This document shows, piece by piece, positions 42,289 through 51,667 of a stretch of 64,000 nucleotides of DNA (positions are counted from its first letter, which is position 1; each line of letters begins with the position of its first letter). The translations under genes were made by a program, and so were the position numbers. The notes beneath the pieces were generated by a model. The model searched no databases, was not told where the DNA came from, and saw nothing but the letters and a program-made list of their open reading frames with translations. The DNA is from Oligoflexales bacterium. GTDB lineage: Bacteria > Bdellovibrionota_B > Oligoflexia > Oligoflexales > RGVZ01. The stretch spans positions 248,001 to 312,000 of the forward strand of contig CANLUT010000002.1 in assembly GCA_947494335.1 (NCBI GenBank). The letters run 5' to 3'.

Positions 42289-43410
42289 GTGACAGATACC
42301 AAAACCGAAAATCGCAAGACCCCACTTTATGACGCCCATGTGGCCCTCAAAGCAAAGATGATCCCTTTTGGTGGGTGGGTGATGCCAGTTAGTTATGAGG
42401 GAGTTTTAGCGGAGCACAAAACCGTCCGCGAGGCTTGCGGCATATTCGACGTTAGTCATATGGGGGAGGTTCGGTGTAAAGGACCAGATGCCGTCAAGTT
42501 TTTGCAGTGGCTAACGATCAACGACATCAACAAGCTAAAAATCGGCGGCGGTCAATATAGCGCAATCTTAAATAATCAAGCCGGAATGATTGATGATCTC
42601 ATCATCTACCGGTTGGCAGAAGACGAGTTCTTTATCTGCATCAACGCTTCCAATCGCGATAAAGATTTTTCTTGGATCAAAGAAAAATCAAAGGAATTTA
42701 ATGTCACCGTCACCAACGAGTCTGATGACTGGGCCCAGATCGCCATCCAAGGCCCAAAATCGACTGATGTATTAGCCGCCGTTCTTTCGGCGTCCGATGC
42801 AAACGCTATGCGCGCCTTGCCTTACACCAACATCATGACAGCAACGATTTCTGGAAAGCCTTCATTACTTGCGCGAACAGGCTACACAGGAGAGATGGGC
42901 TACGAAATCTATATCCCCAAAGCTGTCGCGCACAATACATGGATGGCCCTTCTCGAGCACTCTCCTAAGTTTGGAGTAAAGCCGATCGGCCTTGGGGCGA
43001 GGGATACACTTCGACTTGAAGCGTGTTACCTACTTTACGGCAATGACATGAACGATCACGTTACGCCTTTAGAGGCAGGAATTTCCTGGGCTACCAAAAT
43101 TGATAAAGGTGACTTCATTGGTAGGGACTTACTGGCAAAACAAAAATCAGCCGGTGTTAAGCGACAGATTCAAGCCTTTAAGATGATGGACGACGGCATT
43201 CCTCGCCATGGCATGAAAGTTTTTGTCGGAGATAGCGAAGCAGGAGAGGTCACAAGTGGCTCTGTTCTGCCAACCGTTGGCGGATCAGGAGGAATGGCTC
43301 TTGTGTCTACAAGCCTCAAAGAAGGCGATGAATTCTTTGTGGATATCCGAGGAGCAAAAAAACGCGCCAAGATCGTTAAACGTCCGCTTTACGCGGCACG
43401 AACAAAATAA
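42289..43410 (+). CDS. gcvT: Glycine cleavage system T protein (aminomethyltransferase)
   Basis: Transfers the methylene unit from the aminomethyl lipoyl arm of GcvH to tetrahydrofolate, releasing ammonia. I use GTG 42289 (GGAGG ten bases upstream); a TTG at 42247 would start inside the ribosome site and is rejected. From 42289 it is 373 residues. 'LYDAHVALKAKMIPFGGWVM', 'FDVSHMGEVRCKGPDA' and 'GYTGEMGYEIYIP' are the family fingerprints. 'GLGARDTLRLEACYLLYGND' is the folate-site region. GcvH follows after 32 bases. Confidence 0.96.
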   Translation: MTDTKTENRKTPLYDAHVALKAKMIPFGGWVMPVSYEGVLAEHKTVREACGIFDVSHMGEVRCKGPDAVKFLQWLTINDINKLKIGGGQYSAILNNQAGMIDDLIIYRLAEDEFFICINASNRDKDFSWIKEKSKEFNVTVTNESDDWAQIAIQGPKSTDVLAAVLSASDANAMRALPYTNIMTATISGKPSLLARTGYTGEMGYEIYIPKAVAHNTWMALLEHSPKFGVKPIGLGARDTLRLEACYLLYGNDMNDHVTPLEAGISWATKIDKGDFIGRDLLAKQKSAGVKRQIQAFKMMDDGIPRHGMKVFVGDSEAGEVTSGSVLPTVGGSGGMALVSTSLKEGDEFFVDIRGAKKRAKIVKRPLYAARTK

Positions 43411-43442
43411 TATCAAAAGCCTTACTTTAGGAGACAGGTGAC

Positions 43443-43823
43443 ATGGATTTTCCAAAAAACTTTAAGTACACAAAAGATCACGAATGGATCGACGTCCAAG
43501 GAAACAGCGGTACCGTTGGCGTGACAGCTTACGCCGTAGAACAACTTGGAGATATCGTTCACATCGATTTACCAGAAGCAGGGAAAACTTATAAGGCAGG
43601 CGACTCGTTTGGAACAATTGAGTCCACAAAGACGGTCAGTGATCTCTACATGCCCGTAGCCGGAAAAGTTACTGCTGTGAACTCGGCACTAAAATCTGCG
43701 CCTGAAAGCCTACAAGCCGATTCCTATAAAAATGGCTGGCTTGTAAAAATCGAAATGGCCAGCGCTGCTGATGCAGCAAAGCTTCTTGATGCCGCTGCGT
43801 ACGAGGCGTTTATTAAGGAATAA
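43443..43823 (+). CDS. gcvH: Glycine cleavage system H protein
   Basis: Lipoyl shuttle of the glycine cleavage complex. The 126-residue protein has 'FKYTKDHEWIDVQG' at its start and the lipoylation site K63 in 'IESTKTVSDLYMP'. The flanking strands 'VGVTAYAVEQLGDIVHIDLP' fit the hammerhead fold. ATG 43443 has AGGAGA upstream. A strong terminator follows 31 bases past the stop, so gcvT-gcvH is a two-gene transcript. gcvP is on the other strand, beyond an accessory segment. Confidence 0.97.
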   Translation: MDFPKNFKYTKDHEWIDVQGNSGTVGVTAYAVEQLGDIVHIDLPEAGKTYKAGDSFGTIESTKTVSDLYMPVAGKVTAVNSALKSAPESLQADSYKNGWLVKIEMASAADAAKLLDAAAYEAFIKE

Positions 43824-43854
43824 CTTTTTCCGCGAATAGCAATTAAGAAAAAGG

Positions 43855-43884
43855 CCCTCTGAAGGAAACTTCGGGGGGTTTTTT
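43855..43884 (+). terminator. Intrinsic terminator of gcvTH
   Basis: CCCTCTGAAG (43855-43864), GAAA tetraloop, CTTCGGGGGG (43869-43878), then TTTTTT. The stem includes two G-U pairs. Confidence 0.9.
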
Positions 43885-44016
43885 ATCCGGTCACTCTACA
43901 TATTAAAGATATTCGCAGTAAGTATTCGTTTTGATTCATAAGTAACTGTTACCGCAGCCCTATGTTGCTTTTTAGGCTACACCACAAGTTTACCCCATTC
44001 CTGTATTCTGGTGCCT

Positions 44017-44271
44017 CTAAATCCATAAAGGAAGGCTACGAGGCTCCTGTCGCCTTCGCAGTAAACGTACAGCAGACTTGCGATGTATTCCCAAATTGCG
44101 GAAAACCTCGTCTAAAATTTGAGATTTAAGCTTTCTAGATGCGTTTTTGTATTGCGCCCATACATGGGCAAGATAGTCTCGTTTTGCCTGAATGGTAACG
44201 AGGGCATCCTCCGGAATAGATTCGATTTTGTAGCTAAAATCTAATATCCCGCACTCAGGCACATTCCTCAA
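44017..44271 (-). pseudogene. Transposase/integrase N-terminal remnant
   Basis: An 84-codon frame that matches the helical N-terminal of an IS-family integrase: 'YLAHVWAQYKNASRKLKSQI' then 'LDEVFRNLGIHRKSAVRLLR', a pattern seen before the HTH of such enzymes. The frame breaks at 'RRRQEPRSLPLWI' and no DDE catalytic domain is found on either side. The start is only a TTG. I take it as a decayed insertion element near the 3' end of gcvTH. No terminal inverted repeats or target duplication are visible. Confidence 0.6.
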
Positions 44272-44454
44272 GTTTTGGACGCTATTCTCCTTACCTCCCG
44301 TTATGCCGGGCTCGGTAACACTTCAAATGAATCACATCGGACACATCAGACTCAATCATCCAATTTCCTTGGATTTTATGAATTTTCCTTAAGTAATCTG
44401 ATTCGTGGCCGATGGCCATCTGAAGTTACTGTTCTCAAAATAAAGGGTGATTCA

Positions 44455-45093
44455 GTGAGATTTATGGTGGCTCTATTTATGTTCGTTTCGTTGCAAGGAA
44501 TTGCGTTTGGTCAAGAACGACCCCCAAGTTCGGAATGCTACAAGGCGGGAAATTGCCCACCCAGCCCCAGCCCTGCTACCCCTCCGCCCAGTTCAGGTCA
44601 GTACAATACTCAGTTTGGTCAAAAAGGACTTCCTAGTTCGGAATGCCACAAGGCGGGAAATTGCCCGCCAAGCCCTGGCCCTGCTGCCCCTCCGCCCAGT
44701 TCAGGTCAGTACAATACTCAGGATCCACGATGCAGTACGCCGCCTCCCAAACAGACCTCAACTCAATGTTTGAGTGATTGCGCCGATAAGCGAACAGAAT
44801 GCCTTAAAAACTCAAATATTACTGGGGAGCAGGACGGTTATGGGGGATACAAAGGGTGTCTAAAACTGGCGGAGGAGGCTTATCAAAGGTGCAATAAGGC
44901 CAAGCCTGCGTCATGGGCATGCTTTAGCCAGTTAACTTATGATAACGCGTCATGTAATACTTTATGGTTAGGACAAGGCGTCGTTAGCGGTAAATGCGCT
45001 TTACAGGCATTGGAATGCGCAACTAAATGCGCTGACATTCCTGAGATTAAAAGATGTGTAAAATCATTCAAAGATCAGTTCTATGGACCTTAA
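44455..45093 (+). CDS. Secreted Cys/Pro-rich repeat protein
   Basis: A 212-residue protein I do not recognise. GTG 44455 has AAAGGG about nine bases upstream; the longer in-frame ATG at 44275 would put 60 extra residues before the signal peptide. The signal peptide ends near 'LQGIAFGQ'. Two 36-residue tandem repeats follow ('PSSEC(Y/H)KAGNCPPSP...'). The C-terminal half is cysteine-rich (about 12 cysteines; 'CLSDCADKRTEC', 'ALECATKCADIP'), so it is probably disulfide-bonded and extracytoplasmic. The accessory location and lack of homology suggest horizontal gain. Confidence 0.75.
   Translation: MRFMVALFMFVSLQGIAFGQERPPSSECYKAGNCPPSPSPATPPPSSGQYNTQFGQKGLPSSECHKAGNCPPSPGPAAPPPSSGQYNTQDPRCSTPPPKQTSTQCLSDCADKRTECLKNSNITGEQDGYGGYKGCLKLAEEAYQRCNKAKPASWACFSQLTYDNASCNTLWLGQGVVSGKCALQALECATKCADIPEIKRCVKSFKDQFYGP
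44527..44721 (+). repeat. Tandem 108-bp repeat inside the Cys/Pro-rich gene
   Basis: Bases 44527-44613 and 44635-44721 are nearly identical (87 bp each) at a period of 108 bp, or 36 codons. Both start AGTTCGGAATGC and end CAATACTCAG. The period keeps the reading frame. Confidence 0.9.
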
Positions 45094-45163
45094 AAATTTG
45101 ATAGCGGTCTAAGAAATAAATTAGTGCCACCCGGCTGACTCTTTGATCATGCAGATTAGAGCG

Positions 45164-46129
45164 CTAATTTTTTTGAAAACTGGAGCGCCATATAGACACC
45201 ATGTCGTTAATGGCATTTTGATTGAGATAGTGACCTGCCAAATAGTATCGAACGGAAAGCTTCAGTGGTGGAGACTTTCCCTTGCGGTCGGTATCTCGTT
45301 TTTGCCGAATATCATTCCAACGCTCGAATTCGATCACCGGCTCGTGTGGAGTATTTCCATCTTCGAGACCCTGAAAAATCGCAAAATCGGCATTAGGTTT
45401 TTGAAGAGCGAGCGTCTCCAAGACCTTTCTGAGTGACGGTTTTGTGACAGCGCGAGCCCAATAAGGAACCCCCATATTTAGTAATTCTCGCATTAGCTTG
45501 TCATCTTTTGTTTCGAGCGCTTTCCAAAAATTCGCTAGCCGAGCCTTTCCAAACTGAGTGCCAATGATGGAATCCATTCCCTCCAAAGGCACGCCAGAGA
45601 GCATAACCAATTTCAAATGCGAAACCCAATTGGCGTTCGCTTTTAAAGCATCGCGATAGAGTTCAACAAGTACTATAGCGCCCTCAGAATGACCGCTGAA
45701 AGTTATGCCGCGTTTGATTGAAACTGCAGAGGACTGACTTGCCCACTTTATCGCCTTATCAACACATGACACTAGATCGTCTGTGGTATACCGATAATAC
45801 GGTTGTTCCACTCGGACACCGCCCTCTTTGTTAGATGAATCTGGGACGATTCCCGGTTTATCAATTGTGAGAACAGCCGCCAAATTATGAGTCAGAAGCT
45901 CACGAGTCGTTGGGTCAAGATCATCAGGGTTTGAGTTCGTGTAGACCCCAGTACCCGCTTGCGAAACATACAGTGGCAAGTCAGAAGAATTATTTTTGCC
46001 AGTATGCAAAAAAGCCGTGCAGGATAGATCTCCAAGACCCTTAACCTGTATGCTGCTAGTTTTGGCCGTAGCGTTTGAGCCGGCGAAAAGCATAAAAAAA
46101 CAAGCCAAAACAATAAGTGATGGTTTCAT
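45164..46129 (-). CDS. Secreted alpha/beta-hydrolase (serine esterase-like)
   Basis: A 321-residue exported protein. The signal peptide is 'MKPSLIVLACFFMLFAGSNA'. The nucleophile elbow G-H-S148-E-G lies in 'ITFSGHSEGAIVL', and a late His in 'YLAGHYLNQ' (about 305) completes the likely triad. A mid-protein Asp is not assigned. ATG 46129 has GGAGAGGG upstream. It lies just downstream of gcvP (on the same strand) in the accessory stretch. Substrate unknown; a periplasmic esterase or peptidase-like role is plausible. Confidence 0.8.
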   Translation of the reverse strand: MKPSLIVLACFFMLFAGSNATAKTSSIQVKGLGDLSCTAFLHTGKNNSSDLPLYVSQAGTGVYTNSNPDDLDPTTRELLTHNLAAVLTIDKPGIVPDSSNKEGGVRVEQPYYRYTTDDLVSCVDKAIKWASQSSAVSIKRGITFSGHSEGAIVLVELYRDALKANANWVSHLKLVMLSGVPLEGMDSIIGTQFGKARLANFWKALETKDDKLMRELLNMGVPYWARAVTKPSLRKVLETLALQKPNADFAIFQGLEDGNTPHEPVIEFERWNDIRQKRDTDRKGKSPPLKLSVRYYLAGHYLNQNAINDMVSIWRSSFQKN

Positions 46130-46217
46130 TGATCCCTCTCCTTTGTTTCTAGGATTGTTAAATCGTTGCCCTAACTGCGAAATTAGGGGGGAATAATTGC
46201 CCTTCTAATTCTGATGC

Positions 46218-49085
46218 TTAAGCGTAGCTACTGATATCCGGACACGTGCACACCAGATTTCTATCGCCATACGCGTTATCAATTCGTGCCACAGACGGCC
46301 AGAATTTCCTGTCCTTGGTCCACGGCGCAGGGAACGCAGCCTCTTCCCTCGAGTATGGTAAGTCCCATGACGTCGCCGTCACAAGACTTGCCGTATGGGG
46401 AGCAAGCTTCAGGGGATTCGTTTGTTTGTCCCATGTGCCAGCAGCAATCTTGTCGATTTCTTTTTTAATGGAAATCATCGCGTCGCAGAAGCGGTCCAGT
46501 TCTGCTTTGCTTTCACTTTCAGTCGGCTCAATCATAACTGTGCCAGCGACTGGGAACGACACCGTGGGCGCATGAAATCCGTAGTCCATAAGCCTCTTTG
46601 CAATGTCTTCTACTTCAATACCCGCCGTAGCTTTAAAGCCTCTGATGTCAACAATGCACTCGTGAGCTACAAGTCCTGACTGGCCTTTGTAAAGAATTGG
46701 GAAATGAGGATCAAGGCGCTTAGCAATATAGTTTGCATTCATGATCGCTGTCTCTGTTGCCAGTCTTAGACCCTCTTCACCCATCATACGAATGTACATC
46801 CAAGAGATCGGAAGAATGCTAGCACTTCCCCAGGGCGCCGCAGAAACGGCTGTCGCTGCCTGTGCACCGCCGGTTTTTATGACCGGATGTCCGGGAAGAA
46901 ATGGAGCTAAGTGTTTTGCGACACCAATAGGTCCCATGCCAGGGCCGCCGCCACCGTGTGGAATGCAGAATGTCTTGTGAAGATTAAGGTGACAAACGTC
47001 AGGACCAAAATCTCCCGGGCGGCAAAGACCAACCTGTGCGTTCATGTTAGCGCCGTCCATATAAACCTGGCCGCCATGTTTATGGATAATGTCACACACC
47101 TCGCGAATACCTTCTTCAAATACGCCGTGAGTTGAGGGGTAGGTGACCATCAGAGCGGCAAGATCACTCGCATGCTCCTCTGCCTTTTTCTGAAGATCGG
47201 CGATATCGATATTGCCATCTTTGTCACACCCAATGATGACGATTTTCATCCCCGCGAGAGCGGCACTCGCTGGGTTGGTGCCGTGAGCTGATTGTGGAAT
47301 CAAGCAAGTCTTTCTGTGCCCCTGGCCTTTTGACTTTAGATAGGCCCTAATTGTGAGAAGACCAGCGTATTCGCCTTGGCTTCCGCTATTTGGTTGAAGG
47401 CTAATGGCGCTAAATCCAGTTATTTCACATAGCCAATTTTCAAGAAGCGTAAACATTTCCGTATAACCAGCCGCCTGATCACGAGGCACAAAGGGATGCA
47501 GAGCACCAAATTCTGGCCACGTAATAGGATAAAGCTCTGCGGCTGCATTTAGCTTCATCGTACATGAGCCCAAAGGAATCATACTGGTCGTTAGCGACAA
47601 ATCTTTTGCCTCTAGCCCTCTGATATAGCGCATCAAGTCCGTTTCGCTTTTGTGCTTTGAGAAGATCGCGTGGGTTAGGGGCTTTGATTTGCGGACAAGG
47701 TCTGTGGGAATGGCTCGCTTAGCGTTTACTGCCAATGCCTCAATTGAATCAGAAATTCCAAATACGTCCAAAAGATCCTTAAGATCTTGGCTCGTAACTG
47801 TCTCATCAAACGAAACCGAGACCTGGCCATTCAGGTCTGCACGCAGATTTATTTCTTTTGCGGATGCAGCTTTGATGATCGCTTGTTTTCTTGTGTCATC
47901 GACGATGACTGACACTGTGTCAAAAAACGCCTCGCTAGCTAATTTGAGCCCAGCTTTCTTCAGTCCGGCTGCAAAAATCGTAGCACCCGCATGGGTTCGC
48001 TCTGCAATTTCTTTAAGACCCTCAGGTCCATGGTAGCAGGCATACATGCTAGCCATGATGGCAAGAAGCACTTGGGCTGTACAAATGTTGCTGGTCGCCT
48101 TTTCACGGCGAATGTGCTGCTCTCTGGTTTGTAATGCTAAGCGAATCGCATTGCGGCCCTCTTTGTCTTTAGAGACACCAACCAGTCGTCCCGGAAGTCT
48201 TCGTTTGTGCTCGTCGGTCGTCGCCATAAATCCTGCGTGAGGTCCACCGTAACCCATTGGCACGCCAAAACGCTGTGAACTTCCCACGGCAATGTCTGCA
48301 CCAAGGGCGCCCGGAGACTCCATTAAAACCAATCCCAAAATGTCACACGACAAAGTCACAAGCAGTGACTTTGCTTTTGATTTGCCAATCAGTGACTTGT
48401 AATCAATGAGGCCGCCATTGGTGCAAGGGTATTGAAATAAAACCCCAAAGTAGTCTTCAGACGGTGTAAATTTTTGCGGATCCCCTACGATCACGGTCAC
48501 ACCAACTGGTTCAGCGCGTGTTTGCACAAGTTCGATTACCTGCGGATGACAAGAATCGGCAACAAAGTATTTTGTCGCGTCTGCGTTGGCTTTTCCGGCA
48601 AAGCTCATCATCATCGCCTCTGCGGCGGCCGTTGCTTCATCAAGAAGGCTTGAGTTTGAAACGGGAAGCCCTGTGAGTTCACAGATCATCGTTTGAAAAT
48701 TTAAGAGAGCTTCAAGACGACCCTGACTAATCTCCGCTTGATATGGCGTGTACTGCGTATACCATCCAGGATTTTCTAGGATATTACGTTGAATGACGGG
48801 AGGCACTATTGTTCCGCTGTAGCCGCATCCAATATAGCTTCGCCAAATTTTATTTTTTCGAGCGATGGACTTGAGATGTGTTAGGGCTTCTTGTTCTGTT
48901 GCGGCCTTCGGCAATTCAAGTGGCTTTGCAATGCGAATGGCTTTCGGCACGGCTTTATTTGCCAACTCATTTAGACTTGTCACACCAAGCGCCGATAGGA
49001 GCTCTTTTGTCTCAGAGGCGGTCGGGCCTAGATGACGGTCTGAAAATTTTCTAGTGCGCAAAAAACTGGAAAAAGCTTCGCTCAT
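46218..49085 (-). CDS. gcvP: Glycine dehydrogenase (decarboxylating), P protein
   Basis: PLP enzyme that decarboxylates glycine and passes the aminomethyl group to GcvH. The 955-residue single chain is the full-length (not split) form. '[19 protein letters not shown]' opens it; '[20 protein letters not shown]' and '[20 protein letters not shown]' are family marks. PLP binds the lysine of '[17 protein letters not shown]' (about 702). ATG 49085 with GGAG nine bases upstream is preferred to the upstream in-frame 49103. It is convergent with gcvTH, separated by an accessory segment. Usually the three lie in one operon. Confidence 0.97.
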   Translation of the reverse strand: MSEAFSSFLRTRKFSDRHLGPTASETKELLSALGVTSLNELANKAVPKAIRIAKPLELPKAATEQEALTHLKSIARKNKIWRSYIGCGYSGTIVPPVIQRNILENPGWYTQYTPYQAEISQGRLEALLNFQTMICELTGLPVSNSSLLDEATAAAEAMMMSFAGKANADATKYFVADSCHPQVIELVQTRAEPVGVTVIVGDPQKFTPSEDYFGVLFQYPCTNGGLIDYKSLIGKSKAKSLLVTLSCDILGLVLMESPGALGADIAVGSSQRFGVPMGYGGPHAGFMATTDEHKRRLPGRLVGVSKDKEGRNAIRLALQTREQHIRREKATSNICTAQVLLAIMASMYACYHGPEGLKEIAERTHAGATIFAAGLKKAGLKLASEAFFDTVSVIVDDTRKQAIIKAASAKEINLRADLNGQVSVSFDETVTSQDLKDLLDVFGISDSIEALAVNAKRAIPTDLVRKSKPLTHAIFSKHKSETDLMRYIRGLEAKDLSLTTSMIPLGSCTMKLNAAAELYPITWPEFGALHPFVPRDQAAGYTEMFTLLENWLCEITGFSAISLQPNSGSQGEYAGLLTIRAYLKSKGQGHRKTCLIPQSAHGTNPASAALAGMKIVIIGCDKDGNIDIADLQKKAEEHASDLAALMVTYPSTHGVFEEGIREVCDIIHKHGGQVYMDGANMNAQVGLCRPGDFGPDVCHLNLHKTFCIPHGGGGPGMGPIGVAKHLAPFLPGHPVIKTGGAQAATAVSAAPWGSASILPISWMYIRMMGEEGLRLATETAIMNANYIAKRLDPHFPILYKGQSGLVAHECIVDIRGFKATAGIEVEDIAKRLMDYGFHAPTVSFPVAGTVMIEPTESESKAELDRFCDAMISIKKEIDKIAAGTWDKQTNPLKLAPHTASLVTATSWDLPYSREEAAFPAPWTKDRKFWPSVARIDNAYGDRNLVCTCPDISSYA

Positions 49086-49153
49086 GACATCGGCTCCAAG
49101 CAAATAATTAGAGCCAAATATTATCGTTTTTTTAGCTTGATTTCAGCGAAAAA

Positions 49154-50032
49154 TCATTTTCTGATGTCGCGGTGGACGACCGATACGGAAACACCGTTTA
49201 TCGGATTTTCCTTTAAGTCACGGCTTAGTTTTTCGACAAACGTAACGCTTCGATGCTGGCCGCCAGTGCATCCAATGCCAACCCGTAAAAAATGGCGACC
49301 TTCGGCGAAATATCTGGGTAGGCTATAGCGGTATAGATCTCTGATTTTGTTATAGGTTTCCTGTGCATCGCTGGATTTCATGACATAGTCTTGAACGTCT
49401 CGATCGAGGCCTGTCTTATCTTTTAGTTTTGGATCAAAGAAGGGGTTTTGCAAAAATCTGACGTCATGGAGCCCCTCGATAGGCCAGAGGGGGGAGTTTT
49501 TAAAACCGAAACTAACGAGTACAAGCTGAAGGGTCCGAAGCGGTTCACCGTTTTGGCTATAACGCTGTTCAATAGCCTGTCTAAGTTGCTGCGGTTTTAG
49601 GTGAGTTGTGTCCAAAATGGCGTCGGCTGCCTTTTCCACCGGAGCCAGTAACTCGACTTCCTGTAAAATTTGATCTTTGAGGGATGATGCCAGGCGTGAC
49701 AGAGGGTGGCGCCTTCTGGCTGTGCCAAAGCGCTCCTCGAGAATGCTGGGCTCTGCTCGCACAAACACCACATCAAGATCAACTCTGTTTGATAGCTCTT
49801 GTTTGATTTTTGGAAAACGCTCTGCAAATTGGCTATTTCGAATATCCATGCCAAACGCATAGCCGCGCTCAGCGGTTATTTCCGCACCGTCGATAAGAGC
49901 CACCGTGTCCCACAAGAGTTCGATGGGGAGATTATCGATGCAATAAAATCCGTTATCTTGAAGCGTATGGATGGCCGTAGAAAGGCCTGCTCCGGATAAA
50001 CCCGTGATGATTACAACTCTGGGTTTTGCCAT
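49154..50032 (-). CDS. rapZ: RapZ-family RNase adapter / nucleotide-binding protein, altered P-loop
   Basis: A 292-residue member of the RapZ (YvcJ) family. The N-terminal P-loop reads 'GLSGAGLST' (residues 11-19): Leu17 replaces the Walker-A lysine. The other marks are intact: 'FYCIDNLPIELL', 'DIRNSQFA', 'RRRHPLSRLAS', and the C-terminal 'VGIGCTGGQHRSVTFVEKLS' and 'NPFFDPKLK'. In E. coli RapZ senses glucosamine-6-P and guides RNase E to GlmZ sRNA. The gene is last in the rpoN run and abuts rpoN. Confidence 0.9.
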   Translation of the reverse strand: MAKPRVVIITGLSGAGLSTAIHTLQDNGFYCIDNLPIELLWDTVALIDGAEITAERGYAFGMDIRNSQFAERFPKIKQELSNRVDLDVVFVRAEPSILEERFGTARRRHPLSRLASSLKDQILQEVELLAPVEKAADAILDTTHLKPQQLRQAIEQRYSQNGEPLRTLQLVLVSFGFKNSPLWPIEGLHDVRFLQNPFFDPKLKDKTGLDRDVQDYVMKSSDAQETYNKIRDLYRYSLPRYFAEGRHFLRVGIGCTGGQHRSVTFVEKLSRDLKENPINGVSVSVVHRDIRK

Positions 50033-51511
50033 TTAAAAAGGCTTTCGTCTCTTGCTACTAGGAAGAATCCCCGCCTGCTCGCGGTATTTGGCAATGGTTC
50101 GACGGCTGATATCAATATTTTCTTTGGCCAGCATTTCCATGATTTGCTGATCTGACAGCGGCTTGTTGACGTCTTCTGCCTTGACGATCTCGTTGATGCG
50201 ACTTTTCACGGCCTCGTTGGCAACACTCTCACCATCACTTCGGCCAATCGCACTGTTGAAGAAAAATTTAAGTTCGAAAATACCTCGCGGGGTATGTACA
50301 TATTTATTTGTAGTGACCCGGCTGATTGTAGACTCATGAAGCTCAAGAGCGTCGGCGATATCCCGAAGCACCATGGGTTTCAAATATTGAATCCCATATT
50401 CGAAAAAGTCCTTTTGACGCTCAAGAATTTTTTCCATGACGCGGTGAATGGTCCGCTGCCGCTGCTCCATGCTTTTAATGATCCAGCGTGCACTTTTAAT
50501 CTTGTCATCAAGATAGTCTTTACCTTCACTCTTCTTTACTGCCTGCGCCTTTTGATCCTTAAGCATGTCTTTATAGAACGGGCTAACCTTAAGTCGCGGT
50601 AGTCCGTCTTCATTCATACTGACCGCCCACTCACCGCCAAGCTTAAAGACATAAACATCGGGGATAATGTACTGTGGTGCGTCTGGACCAAACTGACGTC
50701 CAGGAATCGGATCAAGGCCGGCGATAACCGCTACATTTGAGTACACTTGCTCCAGGGGAACGCCGAGGGCCTTGGCGACGGCTGAATAATTTCGATTTTC
50801 CAAATCATGGAGGTGGTTGCTTACAATGCGCTCGACGATGCCATTTCGAAGCTTGAAGTGTCTGATTTGAATTAATAGACACTCTCTCAAATCACGTGCA
50901 CCAACTCCGGGCGGGTCGAAATGTTGAATGGTATCTAATACGCCTTCGGCAGTTTCAAGATCAAAACTCTCTTTTTCGGCAAGCTCCTCAATAGACATAA
51001 CAAGATAGCCGCGGTCATCGATATTCCCAGAAATCTGCTCTGCAATGGCTCTTTCGCGATCCGAAAAATCAATCTCGCGAGACTGATCAAGGACATACTC
51101 TTGTAGCGTGGCCGCCTTGGTTACAATGTTTTCGTAATTGGGGGACTCATCGTCGGAGTTATTCTTAGAGCCGCCACTTGATGCCTGATGTCTTGACTCT
51201 TCGTAATTGGATAGCCTCTCCCAATCAACCTCGTTTTCCTTATTTTTGCTCACCTGGTCGACAATGGAAGACGCTTCTTCAAGACGTCCTTTTACAGCTT
51301 CCGTCTCGGTAAACTCGCGCTCCATCGATGTGTAGTCGTCGGTGGACTCTGCCGAAACTTCTTCCAAGACCGGGTTTTCCGCCATCTGAGTTTCAACAAA
51401 TTGCTCAAGCTCAAGCCTGGACAGCTGCAAAAGTTTGATGGCTTGCTGCAGCTGCGGGGTCATCGTCAATGATTGACCGAGACCTATCGTTTGACCAATT
51501 TTTATTGCCAT
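50033..51511 (-). CDS. rpoN: RNA polymerase sigma-54 factor
   Basis: Alternative sigma factor that needs AAA+ activators, one of which is encoded at 11302-12864. The 492-residue protein has the Gln/Leu-rich region I ('GLGQSLTMTPQLQQAIKLLQ'), an acidic region II (about 50-130), a core-binding region III, and the RpoN box 'SRRTIAKYRE' at about 469-478 for -24 recognition. ATG 51511. The gap to lptB is 156 bases and no hpf gene follows; rapZ starts directly after the stop. Confidence 0.97.
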   Translation of the reverse strand: MAIKIGQTIGLGQSLTMTPQLQQAIKLLQLSRLELEQFVETQMAENPVLEEVSAESTDDYTSMEREFTETEAVKGRLEEASSIVDQVSKNKENEVDWERLSNYEESRHQASSGGSKNNSDDESPNYENIVTKAATLQEYVLDQSREIDFSDRERAIAEQISGNIDDRGYLVMSIEELAEKESFDLETAEGVLDTIQHFDPPGVGARDLRECLLIQIRHFKLRNGIVERIVSNHLHDLENRNYSAVAKALGVPLEQVYSNVAVIAGLDPIPGRQFGPDAPQYIIPDVYVFKLGGEWAVSMNEDGLPRLKVSPFYKDMLKDQKAQAVKKSEGKDYLDDKIKSARWIIKSMEQRQRTIHRVMEKILERQKDFFEYGIQYLKPMVLRDIADALELHESTISRVTTNKYVHTPRGIFELKFFFNSAIGRSDGESVANEAVKSRINEIVKAEDVNKPLSDQQIMEMLAKENIDISRRTIAKYREQAGILPSSKRRKPF

Positions 51512-51667
51512 GTCTATTCCGATCCAAAATCACCAGGTACCACAATGATCTATGACATTATAACATCACAATTCGCCAAGACAAATCGACTTCGGCGCCT
51601 TACGGGTAATATAACCAATCCAGGCCGTGACGGCGCGGCGTCTTCTGACACAGAAGGGGGTATTTCA

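Noticed and set aside
44527-44721. 108-bp repeats as a CRISPR array.
   Set aside because: Only two units, lying in-frame in a coding gene with no cas genes.
51512-51667. Open frame on plus between rpoN and lptB.
   Set aside because: It covers mostly the rpoN 5' region and intergenic DNA, with no ribosome site; CTTCTG/CAGAAG there is a short chance-level repeat.
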